A stretch of DNA of 64,000 bases, taken from an uncultured Ruminococcus sp. (GTDB taxonomy: Bacteria > Bacillota > Clostridia > Oscillospirales > Ruminococcaceae). This document shows, piece by piece, positions 18,431 to 29,697 of the stretch. Within the stretch, counting starts at the first letter, position 1, and each line of letters opens with the position of its first letter. The DNA lies in NCBI GenBank assembly GCA_902780505.1, contig CACZFN010000008.1:1-64000 (forward strand). The letters are read 5' to 3'. The position numbers were made by a program, and so were the translations under genes. Below the pieces are notes generated by a model. The model saw only the letters and a program-made list of their open reading frames with translations. It was not told where the DNA came from and did no database searches.

Positions 18431-18676
18431 ATGAATAAGAATATCAATCTGCAGGACGTATTTTTAAATCAGGCAAGAAAGGAAAAAATAGCGGTAACTA
18501 TCTTCCTGACTAACGGCTATCAGTTCAAGGGCAGCGTAAAGGGCTTTGATAACTACGTTGTGATACTTGATGTCGAGGGCAAGCAGCAGCTTGTTTATAA
18601 ACACGCGATATCCACTATCGTTCCGGCGGCGTATATCAATCTCCTTGATTCGTCAAACACTAATCAGGATCAGTAA
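18431..18676 (+). CDS. hfq: RNA chaperone Hfq
   Basis: Hfq forms a hexameric Sm-like ring that binds small RNAs and mRNAs. The 81-residue product has the N-terminal helix [15 protein letters not shown], Sm1 ([22 protein letters not shown]) and Sm2 ending [11 protein letters not shown]. An in-frame ATG at 18422 exists, but the Shine-Dalgarno GAAAGGA (18415-18421) fits the ATG at 18431. The miaA-hfq order is widely conserved. The tail is short, as in Gram-positive Hfq. Confidence 0.96.
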   Translation: MNKNINLQDVFLNQARKEKIAVTIFLTNGYQFKGSVKGFDNYVVILDVEGKQQLVYKHAISTIVPAAYINLLDSSNTNQDQ

Positions 18677-18690
18677 AAGAAGGTATATAA

Positions 18691-19893
18691 ATGAGATCAT
18701 CAACGACAATAAAGGTGATGACTATTCTTCTGTCACTTTTTTCTGTCATTATGGTTGCTTACCAGGTGTATTTTCATTTTAATGAAAAGCGCGATACCGT
18801 AGAAGCCGAGATCTATACCTATAACGACAATATCACCGCACAGGCGGTTTTTGTCAGGGACGAAACTGTAATCACTTACAGCGGCGACGGTGTCCTTGAT
18901 TATAATTACAGTGATTCAAACAAGGTCTCTGTCGGGAATGTGATAGCAAGTGTTTACGGTGATGAAGCAGATATTGCGAATGTAAAGAAAGCTCAGGCGC
19001 TTTCTGCACGCATCAGTGAGCTTGAAAGGGCACAACAGCTGAGTTCTACCGATCATATCCAGCCTGAATCTCTCAAGGCACAGATCGATGAAAAGTATAA
19101 GCTTATGATGAGCGCTTGTGTTGACGGTGATTATGAACAAGTCGAAAAGTACAGGTCTGATATATCGCAGATATTAAGTATATACGGAATTGTTACAAAA
19201 TCTGTAAATAACTATGATTCGGAGATAGCAAAGCTGAAAAGTGAACTTGAAACCGTAAGGAAGTCAACGCATAGCCCCATAAAGGAGATAACAGCTCCCG
19301 AAACGGGATATTTTGTCAGCTATGCCGACGGCTATGAGGCGCTGCTTAGCAAAGACAAATGCGTGAATATGACAAAGGAAGATATAGAGAATGTTATAAA
19401 CGGCACAGACAGCGTACCCAAACCGTCTGATGCGGCAGGGAAGCTTCTTAAAGATTATTCGTGCAAGATACTTATGGTGATCAGGAGTGATGAACGGATC
19501 TCTGAGGGTATGGAGCTTGATGCTATGCTTTCGGCGGCTAAGGAAACTTATAAGGTCACAGTAAGCTCAGTTAAGGATCTTGGTGACGGGACAAGTATAG
19601 TTATACTTGACTGTGACAGTCTTGATGAATACTTAGTCAGTGAAAGAGTTCAGAGAATAGAGCTTGTATTTGAAGAATACACTGGCCTTAAAGTCCCGCG
19701 TGAGGCGATACGCTTTAATGATCAAAAAGAAAAGGGCGTATATGTTATACTCGGTCAGGACGTGCAGTTTAAAAAGATAGATATAATTTATGAAGGTGAT
19801 GATTATGTTCTTTCAAAGAATACCTCGGACGAGGATCATCTTCTGTTATACGATCAAATTCTTCTGGAGGCGGTAAAGGGTGGCACAGAATAA
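18691..19893 (+). CDS. HlyD-like membrane fusion family protein in division cluster
   Basis: The 400-residue product has one N-terminal transmembrane segment (about 8-28), a lipoyl/biotinyl-like hairpin region with coiled-coil stretches (about 90-200), and beta-rich C-terminal domains, matching HlyD-type adaptor architecture. It stands alone without an ABC transporter. Its 3' end overlaps yggS by 14 bases and sepF follows, a linkage I recall as common in Clostridia. A role at the division site is inferred from neighbours only. Confidence 0.7.
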   Translation: MRSSTTIKVMTILLSLFSVIMVAYQVYFHFNEKRDTVEAEIYTYNDNITAQAVFVRDETVITYSGDGVLDYNYSDSNKVSVGNVIASVYGDEADIANVKKAQALSARISELERAQQLSSTDHIQPESLKAQIDEKYKLMMSACVDGDYEQVEKYRSDISQILSIYGIVTKSVNNYDSEIAKLKSELETVRKSTHSPIKEITAPETGYFVSYADGYEALLSKDKCVNMTKEDIENVINGTDSVPKPSDAAGKLLKDYSCKILMVIRSDERISEGMELDAMLSAAKETYKVTVSSVKDLGDGTSIVILDCDSLDEYLVSERVQRIELVFEEYTGLKVPREAIRFNDQKEKGVYVILGQDVQFKKIDIIYEGDDYVLSKNTSDEDHLLLYDQILLEAVKGGTE

Positions 19894-20578
19894 TGAATCG
19901 GAATTTGGCTATATCCTTGATAATATTAAGGAAATAACCGAAAACGTAAATGAAGCCCGTGTTAAATACGGTTCGGGTGAAGTGCAGATAATGGCTGTTA
20001 CCAAAACTGTTCCCTTTGAAAAGGTGAACTTTGCTGTTGAACACGGCCTGACACTCCTCGGTGAAAACAGGGTGCAGGAGTATCTTTCCAAGAAGGACAG
20101 CTATGATAAACGTGCCGAGGTTCAGTTTATCGGCCATTTGCAGACAAATAAAGTTAAATATATCGCAGACAGTGTAACTGTGATACAAAGCGTTGACAGC
20201 CTGAAGCTTGCCCAGGAAATAGATAAACAGGCTAAAAAGGCAGGAAGGTCAATGGATATATTTATAGAAATCAATATCGGCAACGAGCTTTCTAAAAGCG
20301 GAGTGTCAGCCGATTCGCTGACAGAGCTTGCCTGCGGGATAGCAGAACTTGAAAATGTCAGGATAAAGGGGCTTATGGCTATACCGCCTGTCGGCGCTGA
20401 TGAAAAAGTGTTTGAAAAGATGCATATGCTTTTTGAAGACCTTAAAGGCAAAAATATAGATAAAGCTGATCTGAGGACTCTTTCAATGGGTATGTCGGGT
20501 GACTATGTAACAGCTATCAAACACGGCTCTAATCTTATAAGGATAGGAACTAAGCTTTTTGGAGCAAGAAATTATTGA
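19880..20578 (+). CDS. yggS: PLP homeostasis protein YggS/YlmE
   Basis: A pyridoxal-phosphate-binding fold III barrel without catalysis of its own, involved in PLP homeostasis. The PLP lysine lies in IMAVTKTVPFEKV (about residue 37). GENRVQEYLSK, FIGHLQTNK, VQSVD and LSMGMSGDY are family blocks. Length is 232. The start is GTG 19880, nine bases after GGAGG (19866-19870), inside the end of the HlyD-like gene. The yggS-sepF-ylmH-divIVA order matches the Bacillus ylmD-H/divIVA region. Confidence 0.93.
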   Translation: MAQNNESEFGYILDNIKEITENVNEARVKYGSGEVQIMAVTKTVPFEKVNFAVEHGLTLLGENRVQEYLSKKDSYDKRAEVQFIGHLQTNKVKYIADSVTVIQSVDSLKLAQEIDKQAKKAGRSMDIFIEINIGNELSKSGVSADSLTELACGIAELENVRIKGLMAIPPVGADEKVFEKMHMLFEDLKGKNIDKADLRTLSMGMSGDYVTAIKHGSNLIRIGTKLFGARNY

Positions 20579-20586
20579 AAGGTTGA

Positions 20587-21078
20587 ATGAAAATGGGTTT
20601 TGGAGATACTATAAGGAGTATATTTCTGGGGACAGATATAATCCCCGACGAAGACAACGATACTGAAAACGAATCTTTGAATAATGATTACGAGGAGGAA
20701 ACAACTATGGCACAGGAAAGAAGCATCAGCACATCATACGGTGAATCGGGCGCTGTGAAGGCAAGAGAAACAAGGATAACTTCCAAGGGCGCAAGTAATT
20801 CGTCCCTTTCACTTGTTCTGGCAAGGCCTAATGATTTTTCTGAGGTCACAAATATCGGTAATGATGTAAATGCAGGTAAAACAGTTCTTTTGAACCTTGA
20901 AACAGTCAAAAGTGAGGACGCAAGAAGAATACTTGATTTTCTTTCCGGCGTTGCATATGCAAATGATGCTACTATCAAAATGATGGCGCAGAAGACCTTT
21001 GCTATTTACCCTGATAATGTTACATTTGAGGGGAAAGACCTTCTTAATGAAATAGAAAACAACGGCTATAGCTTTTAA
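20587..21078 (+). CDS. sepF: Cell division protein SepF
   Basis: It polymerises into rings that align FtsZ bundles and bind membrane. The 163-residue product has a short amphipathic N-terminus (MGFGDTIRSIFLG), an acidic linker, and the SepF core (about 75-163) with VLLNLETVKSEDARRILDFLSGVAYA. An alternative ATG at 20593 would remove two residues. The stop TAA shares its last base with the ATG of ylmH (TAATG). Confidence 0.94.
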   Translation: MKMGFGDTIRSIFLGTDIIPDEDNDTENESLNNDYEEETTMAQERSISTSYGESGAVKARETRITSKGASNSSLSLVLARPNDFSEVTNIGNDVNAGKTVLLNLETVKSEDARRILDFLSGVAYANDATIKMMAQKTFAIYPDNVTFEGKDLLNEIENNGYSF

Positions 21079-21863
21079 TGAAAAAAACAGACAGGGAAAA
21101 CTTTTCCTATATTCCTGACCTTGATGATGAAGAACGGATCCTTCTTCGCAGTATTCTTGATAAGGCAAGGCGTACAAATGATATTTTCAAGCCGCTTTTC
21201 AGCTTTTTCCTTGATGAAAGAAAGCTTAGGTTATCTAAGACTGTGCTTGCTTCCGAGCATTTTGATAACTACAGGGCATATGGCGGAAGTGATGCTTCAA
21301 AGCGCTGTGTGCTTGCACTTTTGCCGGAATACTATGATGAAAGTGAACTTTGTTTTCCAATAACAGCTGTGACATTCAGTTACAGAGCTGTGGACAAGCT
21401 TTCACACAGGGATATTCTCGGTACGCTTATGGGGCTTAATATCAGGCGTGAGTGTATCGGTGATATCTATGTGGGTGAGGGCAGGAGCTGTGTTTTTGTA
21501 TATAATACAGTTCTTGATGATACACTGCTTGTTTCTAAGATCGGCAGGGTAGGCGTCAAGACCGAGATCGGCTTTGATGAAACGCTTGTGAAGGAAGAAA
21601 AGTTTAAGCTTATCGAGGGGACGGTTTCATCACTGCGAGTCGATAGTATAGTGAGTACAGCAACAGGTCTTTCACGGGATAAGTCAGCTTCTCTTGTCAG
21701 ATCGGGGCTTGTCACTTGTGATTACAAAACTGCGGCTTCAGTGTCGGACAGGCTTGAAACAGGGGTGGTATTCTCTGTCAGGGGGTACGGCAAGTTTGAA
21801 CTATTATCTCAAAGCCCGACTAAAAAAGACAGGATACATATTACAGTAAAAAAATATCTTTAG
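21078..21863 (+). CDS. ylmH: S4-domain RNA-binding protein YlmH
   Basis: The 261-residue product matches the YlmH family: an N-terminal conserved domain (FLDERKLRLSKTVL, VTFSYRAVDKLSHRDILGTLMGL, GDIYVGEGR) and a C-terminal S4 domain (about 180-245, LRVDSIVSTATGLSRDKSASLVRSGLV). In Bacillus, YlmH is linked to rescue of stalled large subunits. It is coupled to sepF by start-stop overlap. Confidence 0.9.
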   Translation: MKKTDRENFSYIPDLDDEERILLRSILDKARRTNDIFKPLFSFFLDERKLRLSKTVLASEHFDNYRAYGGSDASKRCVLALLPEYYDESELCFPITAVTFSYRAVDKLSHRDILGTLMGLNIRRECIGDIYVGEGRSCVFVYNTVLDDTLLVSKIGRVGVKTEIGFDETLVKEEKFKLIEGTVSSLRVDSIVSTATGLSRDKSASLVRSGLVTCDYKTAASVSDRLETGVVFSVRGYGKFELLSQSPTKKDRIHITVKKYL

Positions 21864-21874
21864 GAGGATAAAAA

Positions 21875-22630
21875 ATGCTAAGTGCAGAACAGATAAGGGC
21901 AAAGTCCTTTGAAACAACAAAATACGGATATGATACCGACCAGGTTTTCGCTTTCCTTAAAGAAGCTGCTGAAACTATAGAACAGCTTGAAGCTAAAAAT
22001 GCCGAAAGTGAAGAAAAGATAGTTAAACTCGTAGAAAAGATCAATGAATACAGGGATGACGAGGAAGCTATCAAGGACGCTCTCCTTTCAGCGCAGAAAG
22101 AGGCTAATAAGATACTTACAAACGCAAAAACAGAAGCAAGGGATATGATAGAATCCGCAAAGTCGGAACAGACAAGGATATCAGAAGAATCGGCTTCTGA
22201 ATGTGAAAGGATAGTTAGGGAACATAAGGAAAAATGTGCAGCCCTTATCAAGGAAAACACAGAAGCTACCGAAAAGAAGATAATCGAAGTAAGAGATAAC
22301 TATAACGAGGAAAAGGAAAAGTATGAAAACCTCAAGGCTGAGGTGACTGCATTCAAAGCTGACCTTACTAACCTCTATACAAGACAGCTTCAGCTTATAA
22401 TGGAGATACCTGAAGTAGAATATGATGAAGACGAAGAAGAATTTGAGGAAGAACAGCCGCAGGAGGAATCTATAGCTGCTTTTGAGCAGGCTGAGGAGGA
22501 TTATCAGGAGGCTATCATAGCTGAAGAAGAAAAGCAGGAAAAGCTTGATACTATTCTCAATACAGGTTCAATTGATCCGGTTATTCCCAAGAATGATATA
22601 AGCGAACTCAGGTTCGGAAAGAATAACTGA
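21875..22630 (+). CDS. divIVA: DivIVA domain protein
   Basis: The N-terminal lipid-binding DivIVA signature is present (IRAKSFETTKYGYDTDQVFAFLKEAA), followed by a long coiled coil (about 35-165) and a strongly acidic Glu-rich C-terminal tail (about 185-225). Length 251. DivIVA senses negative membrane curvature and organises pole and septum growth. It follows AGGAGG. It is part of the yggS-sepF-ylmH-divIVA cluster. Confidence 0.93.
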   Translation: MLSAEQIRAKSFETTKYGYDTDQVFAFLKEAAETIEQLEAKNAESEEKIVKLVEKINEYRDDEEAIKDALLSAQKEANKILTNAKTEARDMIESAKSEQTRISEESASECERIVREHKEKCAALIKENTEATEKKIIEVRDNYNEEKEKYENLKAEVTAFKADLTNLYTRQLQLIMEIPEVEYDEDEEEFEEEQPQEESIAAFEQAEEDYQEAIIAEEEKQEKLDTILNTGSIDPVIPKNDISELRFGKNN

Positions 22631-22632
22631 AA

Positions 22633-23157
22633 ATGATAGCTGCTGCATTCATTCTTATTGCTTTGCTGACTGCGACAGATCAGGTGATAAAATACGCTGT
22701 TGTAAAGAATATCGCACTCGGAGAGGTCATAAACCTTATCAAAATCGGTGATACTCAGGTGCTGAATCTCACCCATATCAGAAATACTGGTGCCGCATGG
22801 AGTATAATGCAGGGAAAAAGCTGGTTCCTTATCGGGCTCCCTATAGTTGTGCTTCTGGTTGGATCGGCATTTTTGGTGTATAAGCGTAAAAGTCTTAAAA
22901 AGTTTGAAGTGATCACTATAGCAATGATCATATCAGGCGGTATAGGTAATCTTATCGACAGGATAAGGCTAAAAGAAGTCGTTGACTTTATCAGCTTTAA
23001 GCTGATAAATTTTCCTGTGTTTAATTTTGCGGATATCTGCGTTGTGGCGGGGGAGATACTTTTAGTAGTCTATATCTTCTTTTTTGATAAGGATACGCCC
23101 GAAAAATCAGCTCAGCCGGCTGTAAAGAATGATAATGATACAGATAAAAATGAATGA
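22633..23157 (+). CDS. lspA: Lipoprotein signal peptidase (signal peptidase II)
   Basis: An aspartyl protease with four transmembrane helices that removes signal peptides from prolipoproteins. The catalytic pair is Asp109 (GGIGNLIDR) and Asp134 (FNFADICV); the NTGAAWS motif is at 51-57. The 174-residue length is normal, with a charged C-terminal tail. Its stop overlaps the rluD start region. Confidence 0.95.
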   Translation: MIAAAFILIALLTATDQVIKYAVVKNIALGEVINLIKIGDTQVLNLTHIRNTGAAWSIMQGKSWFLIGLPIVVLLVGSAFLVYKRKSLKKFEVITIAMIISGGIGNLIDRIRLKEVVDFISFKLINFPVFNFADICVVAGEILLVVYIFFFDKDTPEKSAQPAVKNDNDTDKNE

Positions 23158-24058
23158 TTATACTTTTACCTGTGAAACGGAAAATGTCGGCAAAAGAATA
23201 GATAAAGTGCTTTCAGAGCAGGAACTTCCCCTTACAAGGTCAGCATTACAGAAGCTTATCGAAAGCGGTGATGTGCTTGTAAACGGAAAGGCACAAAGCA
23301 AAAACTATAAGCTCAGGGCAGGGGACGAGGTCACGCTTACTATCCCTGAGCCTAAAGAGCTTGAAGCTGTACCGCAGGATATCCCTGTTGAAATCGTCTA
23401 TGAAGATAATTCACTGCTTGTTGTAAATAAGCCTAAAGGTATGGTAGTTCACCCTGCGGCAGGTAACGCTGACGGTACACTTGTAAATGCACTTCTTTAT
23501 CACTGCAAGGGCAGGCTGTCGTCGATAAATGGTGTGATAAGGCCGGGGATAGTTCACAGGATAGATAAAAACACAAGCGGTTTGCTTATGGTCGCAAAAA
23601 CTGATGATGCACATAATTTTCTTGCAAGTCAGATAAAGGCGCATACCTTTACCCGTGAGTACCGAGCAGTGGTGTGCGGAAGTATCAGACAGGTGCAGGG
23701 AACAATTAACGCCCCTATCGGCAGGGATAAGCGTGACAGAAAGAAAATGTGCGTTACATATGAAAACAGTAAAGAAGCCATAACCCATTATGAACTTTTA
23801 GAGCAGTATAAAAACTATGCCTATATGAAATTCATACTTGAAACGGGCAGAACACACCAGATAAGGGTACATTGTGCCTATAAAGGGCACCCTGTGCTTG
23901 GTGATGATGTTTATGGCAGACCGTTCAAGGGAATCGATGGCCAGTGCCTGCACGCAAAAAAAATCGGCTTTATCCACCCTGATACGGGTGAGTATATGGA
24001 ATTTGACAGCGAACTTCCCGAATACTTTAAAAATGTACTGAAAAGGATAGAGGTTTAA
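23150..24058 (+). CDS. rluD: RluA/RluD family 23S rRNA pseudouridine synthase
   Basis: An N-terminal S4 domain (about 10-75) precedes the catalytic domain, with HRIDKNTSG (catalytic Asp near residue 137) and the LETGRTHQIRVH region. Length 302 from the ATG at 23150; an upstream in-frame ATG at 23129 would add seven residues inside lspA. The exact target uridines cannot be told from sequence. lspA followed by an RluD-type gene is common in Firmicutes. Confidence 0.9.
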   Translation: MNDYTFTCETENVGKRIDKVLSEQELPLTRSALQKLIESGDVLVNGKAQSKNYKLRAGDEVTLTIPEPKELEAVPQDIPVEIVYEDNSLLVVNKPKGMVVHPAAGNADGTLVNALLYHCKGRLSSINGVIRPGIVHRIDKNTSGLLMVAKTDDAHNFLASQIKAHTFTREYRAVVCGSIRQVQGTINAPIGRDKRDRKKMCVTYENSKEAITHYELLEQYKNYAYMKFILETGRTHQIRVHCAYKGHPVLGDDVYGRPFKGIDGQCLHAKKIGFIHPDTGEYMEFDSELPEYFKNVLKRIEV

Positions 24059-24060
24059 GA

Positions 24061-24891
24061 ATGTTTGAGGACATAAAGAAGGTTTTGCTGATAACGGATA
24101 TGGACGGAACATTTCTGCCTTCATCTAAAATTCCCGGGAAGCGTTCTCTTGAAGCTATAAGAGAGTTTCAGAGCAGAGGCGGGCGGTTTTCGATCGCTAC
24201 CGGCAGGGCGCTTCAGGCGGCAAAGCAGTATTTTGATACATTTGAAGTAAATGCACCTATCATAATGTGCAATGGCGGAATGGTATACGATATAAACAGC
24301 CGCAGGCAGATAAGTGATGTTTATGTCCCGCCTTTTACAAGGGAAATAACCGAACAAGTGCTTAAAGATAACCCTGATGTCGGCTGTGAAGTGCTGACAC
24401 TTGACGCTGTTTATGTCCCGCAGATGACTGAAATGGAAGCCGCACATAATGTGATATGTAAGGTAAAGCCTGTTATCTGTGATATAAGTGAGATAAAGGG
24501 CGACTGGTATAAAGTTCTTTTTGCGATCGAACCCGAGAAAATGGAAAGGCTTATATCCTACGTTGAAAGCAAGGGCTGGCAGGGCGTTGATTTTGTCAGG
24601 TCAAGTAAAGAGTATTATGAGATCCTGCCGCAGAATATTTCAAAAGGCGCCGGCCTTGAAGCTATGCGTAAACTTTGCGGACTTGAAGATGAAACGATCG
24701 TCGCAGTCGGGGATTACAATAATGATATTGAAATGCTAAAAGCCGCAGATGTGGGTATTTGCCCTTCAAATGCGGTAAGTGATGTGAAGAAGATAGCTGA
24801 TATCGTACTTGACGTTTCCTGCGAAGAAGATGCTATTGCGGAAGTGATTGATATCATATATAAAAAACTGGCGGAAAAGTCTAACCGCTAA
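24061..24891 (+). CDS. Cof-type HAD-IIB family phosphatase
   Basis: HAD motifs: DMDGTFLP (motif I, about 15-22), SIATGRALQAAKQYF (motif II region), and VGDYNNDIEMLKAADVGICPSNA (motif IV). The C2B cap lies between, as in Cof-type sugar-phosphate or flavin-precursor phosphatases. Length 276. Substrate unknown. It starts two bases after rluD. Confidence 0.88.
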   Translation: MFEDIKKVLLITDMDGTFLPSSKIPGKRSLEAIREFQSRGGRFSIATGRALQAAKQYFDTFEVNAPIIMCNGGMVYDINSRRQISDVYVPPFTREITEQVLKDNPDVGCEVLTLDAVYVPQMTEMEAAHNVICKVKPVICDISEIKGDWYKVLFAIEPEKMERLISYVESKGWQGVDFVRSSKEYYEILPQNISKGAGLEAMRKLCGLEDETIVAVGDYNNDIEMLKAADVGICPSNAVSDVKKIADIVLDVSCEEDAIAEVIDIIYKKLAEKSNR

Positions 24892-24914
24892 AACAATAAT
24901 TTGGAGGTCATCGT

Positions 24915-25754
24915 ATGGATGCAAAATTAAAAAAACAGCTTGAGATCACTGCGTGTAAGGTTCGCCTTGGTATAATCGAAGGCGTGTATAACGCAAAATC
25001 GGGACACCCGGGCGGTTCGCTCTCAATTGCAGATACACTTACATACCTGTACTTTGCAAAAATGAACGTATACCCCGATAAGCCCGACGAAAAGGACAGG
25101 GACAGATTTGTTCTTTCAAAAGGCCATACTGCACCGGCACTGTATTCGGTACTTGCAAACAGGGGCTTTTTCTCTGTCGAAGAACTAAAATCGCTTCGCC
25201 ATATCGGTGCAATGCTTCAGGGGCACCCCTGTATCACTATTCCGGGTGTTGATATGTCCTCGGGTTCACTCGGTCAGGGTATATCTGTTGCCTGCGGCAT
25301 GGCATTGTCTGCAAAGATCTCAAACGATACATATAAAGTATACACTATTCTCGGTGATGGTGAGATTCAGGAAGGACAGGTGTGGGAGGCTGCAATGTTT
25401 GCTGCCCACTATAAGCTTGATAACCTTGTTGCAGTTGTTGATAATAACGGTCTTCAGATAGACGGTAATATCAAGGACGTTATGTCACCATATCCGATAG
25501 TTGATAAATTCAGGGCTTTCGGCTGGCACGTTATAGAAATGGACGCTCACGATTTTGATTCTATCGAAGCTGCTTTCAATGAAGCGGAGAGTATCTGCGG
25601 GCAGCCCGTGGCTATAATTCAAAAGAGCGTTAAAGGCAAGGGCGTATCCTTTATGGAAAATAATGTTTCATGGCATGGTACTGCCCCCAATACAGAGCAG
25701 TACGAGCAGGCTAAGGCTGAGCTTGAAGCCGCACTTAAAGCACTTGAAGCATAA
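24915..25754 (+). CDS. Transketolase, N-terminal subunit
   Basis: The first half of a split transketolase (279 residues). It carries the ThDP-binding domain, with GHPGGSLS, DRFVLSKGHTAPALY and GDGEIQEGQVWEAA...DNNGLQIDG. Transketolase transfers two-carbon units in the non-oxidative pentose phosphate pathway. The second half follows 23 bases later. The split form is common in Clostridia. Confidence 0.94.
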   Translation: MDAKLKKQLEITACKVRLGIIEGVYNAKSGHPGGSLSIADTLTYLYFAKMNVYPDKPDEKDRDRFVLSKGHTAPALYSVLANRGFFSVEELKSLRHIGAMLQGHPCITIPGVDMSSGSLGQGISVACGMALSAKISNDTYKVYTILGDGEIQEGQVWEAAMFAAHYKLDNLVAVVDNNGLQIDGNIKDVMSPYPIVDKFRAFGWHVIEMDAHDFDSIEAAFNEAESICGQPVAIIQKSVKGKGVSFMENNVSWHGTAPNTEQYEQAKAELEAALKALEA

Positions 25755-25777
25755 TTGAAAGGATAGGTGGATTTATA

Positions 25778-26725
25778 ATGGCTGATGTTAAAAAGATAGC
25801 AACAAGAGAAAGCTATGGCAACGCACTTGCTGAACTTGGTGATAAATACGATAACCTCTATGTTCTTGATGCAGACCTTGCAGCTGCTACAAAGACGGGT
25901 ATTTTTAAAAAGAAATTTCCTGACAGACATTTTGACTGCGGTATCGCAGAAGCCAATATGATGGGTGTTGCCGCAGGACTTGCAGCAACAGGAAAGATAC
26001 CGTTTGCATCAACTTTTGCAATGTTTGCGGCAGGCAGAGCGTTTGAACAGGTAAGAAACTCTATAGGTTATCCTCACCTTAATGTAAAGATCGGTGCTAC
26101 GCACGCAGGTATTTCAGTCGGTGAGGACGGCGCAACACACCAGTGCAACGAGGATATAGCACTTATGCGTACTATTCCCGGAATGGTAATAATCAACCCT
26201 GCTGATGATGTTGAAGCAAGGGCAGCAGTTGAAGCAGCTGTAAAATATGTCGGGCCTGTTTATATGCGCTTCGGCAGACTTGCTGTTCCTGTTTTCAACG
26301 ATCCTGCAACATATAAGTTTGAACTTGGCAAGGGTATAAAGCTTGCAGACGGTGAAGATATTGCGATTATTGCTACAGGACTTATGGTAAATGAAGCTAT
26401 TGAGGCTGAAAAGGAATTAAGAGCAAATGGTATAAATGCAACTGTTATCAATATACATACGATAAAGCCTATTGATGAAGATATAATTGTTGAAGCCGCA
26501 AAGAAAACAGGTCTTGTGCTTACTGTTGAGGAACATTCGGTTATCGGCGGACTTGGCTCTGCGGTTGCTGATGTACTTTGTACAAAGTGCCCGACAAAGC
26601 TTATAAAGATAGGTGTCAATGATGAATTTGGACATTCAGGTCCTGCTGCCATGCTTCTCAAGGAGTTTGGTCTGAGCGCTGAAAATATCGTAAAGACAGC
26701 AACACAGGCTGTGAAGAACAAGTAA
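25778..26725 (+). CDS. Transketolase, C-terminal subunit
   Basis: The 315-residue second half holds the pyrimidine-binding domain (FDCGIAEANMMGVAAGLA with the activating Glu, and THAGISVGEDGATHQ) and the C-terminal regulatory domain. It functions with the preceding subunit as a heteromer. A terminator follows. Confidence 0.94.
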   Translation: MADVKKIATRESYGNALAELGDKYDNLYVLDADLAAATKTGIFKKKFPDRHFDCGIAEANMMGVAAGLAATGKIPFASTFAMFAAGRAFEQVRNSIGYPHLNVKIGATHAGISVGEDGATHQCNEDIALMRTIPGMVIINPADDVEARAAVEAAVKYVGPVYMRFGRLAVPVFNDPATYKFELGKGIKLADGEDIAIIATGLMVNEAIEAEKELRANGINATVINIHTIKPIDEDIIVEAAKKTGLVLTVEEHSVIGGLGSAVADVLCTKCPTKLIKIGVNDEFGHSGPAAMLLKEFGLSAENIVKTATQAVKNK

Positions 26726-26735
26726 TATAAGTCTA

Positions 26736-26763
26736 CGGACGAGTCAGTCGGCTCGTCCGTTTT
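26736..26763 (+). terminator. Terminator after split transketolase
   Basis: ACGGACGAG (26736-26744) pairs with CTCGTCCGT (26752-26760), then TTTT. Confidence 0.85.
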
Positions 26764-26808
26764 CACTTATTCCGTCCTTTTGAATAATATATCTAAGGGG
26801 TGGTATAT

Positions 26809-27426
26809 GTGAGAAAACAAGTGTCACGGTCATATAAAATATCGTATTTGGTTATACTTATGGCAGCAGTGGCGTTATTTATCGTAATAGTATTTGCTGT
26901 AAGGATCAATTCAAGGCTTGATTCAATTATTGAACTTACTGTAAGCAGGGGTACATCGGAAATAATCACGGACTGTATAGGCAAAACACTTGACAGCAAC
27001 GAACGTGATTGGATAAATATATCAAAAGACAGCAATGGAAATATCATTAGCATTGACACCGACAGCTTTGCCGTTAATAAACTTTGTAATCAGCTTGAAA
27101 AGACGATCGGTGATGCCTTAAAAAATGACAGTAACACCGCAGGCTTTCCTGTGGGGGCTATTACGGGGATAGACATTTTAAGCGGAAGCGGTTTTACCGT
27201 TAATGTTGAATACTTTTCTATCGGTGATGTACATACCGAGATCAAGACTGAATTTGAAGCTGTCGGTATAAATCAGACAAGGCACTGTATGAAACTTGTT
27301 GTCAGCGCTGAAGTCAGTGCAGTAATGCCTGTAAAAAACCTCACAATTGATATCAGCCAGGAATACCTGCTGTCGGAAACTGTTATCTACGGGCAAATAC
27401 CCGAAGTTTATCTTGCCTCAGATTAA
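26809..27426 (+). CDS. yunB: Sporulation protein YunB
   Basis: The 205-residue product has one N-terminal transmembrane helix (about 12-32) and a YunB-type extracytoplasmic domain with RINSRLDSIIEL, GFPVGAITGIDILSGSG and the ending EYLLSETVIYGQIPEVYL. In Bacillus yunB is sigma-E dependent and needed for efficient sporulation. The start is GTG 26809, eight bases after AAGGGG. I could not find a convincing sigma-E promoter here. The 264 bases downstream hold only promoter-like sites for ligA. Confidence 0.85.
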   Translation: MRKQVSRSYKISYLVILMAAVALFIVIVFAVRINSRLDSIIELTVSRGTSEIITDCIGKTLDSNERDWINISKDSNGNIISIDTDSFAVNKLCNQLEKTIGDALKNDSNTAGFPVGAITGIDILSGSGFTVNVEYFSIGDVHTEIKTEFEAVGINQTRHCMKLVVSAEVSAVMPVKNLTIDISQEYLLSETVIYGQIPEVYLASD

Positions 27427-27620
27427 AGATGTTCCATACAAAGACCGCTCGAGGACATCACTTGTAATCTGAATGCAGGCTCTCCGTCATCTTGCACATA
27501 AATTTTCTGAAAAGCATTTGAATTATTTCGCGATTTCTGTATAATTTAACGAAAATCCCGAATGTGCATTTTACGCATAATCTTTGTGCAGCATTGCCTT
27601 AAAATTTTACTAAAATGCCC

Positions 27621-27649
27621 TTGAAATTATAGCTGATATGTAGTATAAT
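27621..27649 (+). promoter_or_regulatory. Promoter for ligA
   Basis: TTGAAA at 27621-27626 and TATAAT at 27644-27649 with a 17-base spacer. A second candidate lies upstream (TTGAAT 27518-27523, TATAAT 27540-27545, 16-base spacer), so ligA may have two start sites. Confidence 0.7.
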
Positions 27650-27666
27650 AATATATTATGATTTGA

Positions 27667-29670
<2,004 letters not shown>

Positions 29671-29697
29671 TTCATTCACTAAAGGAGTTTTATACAA

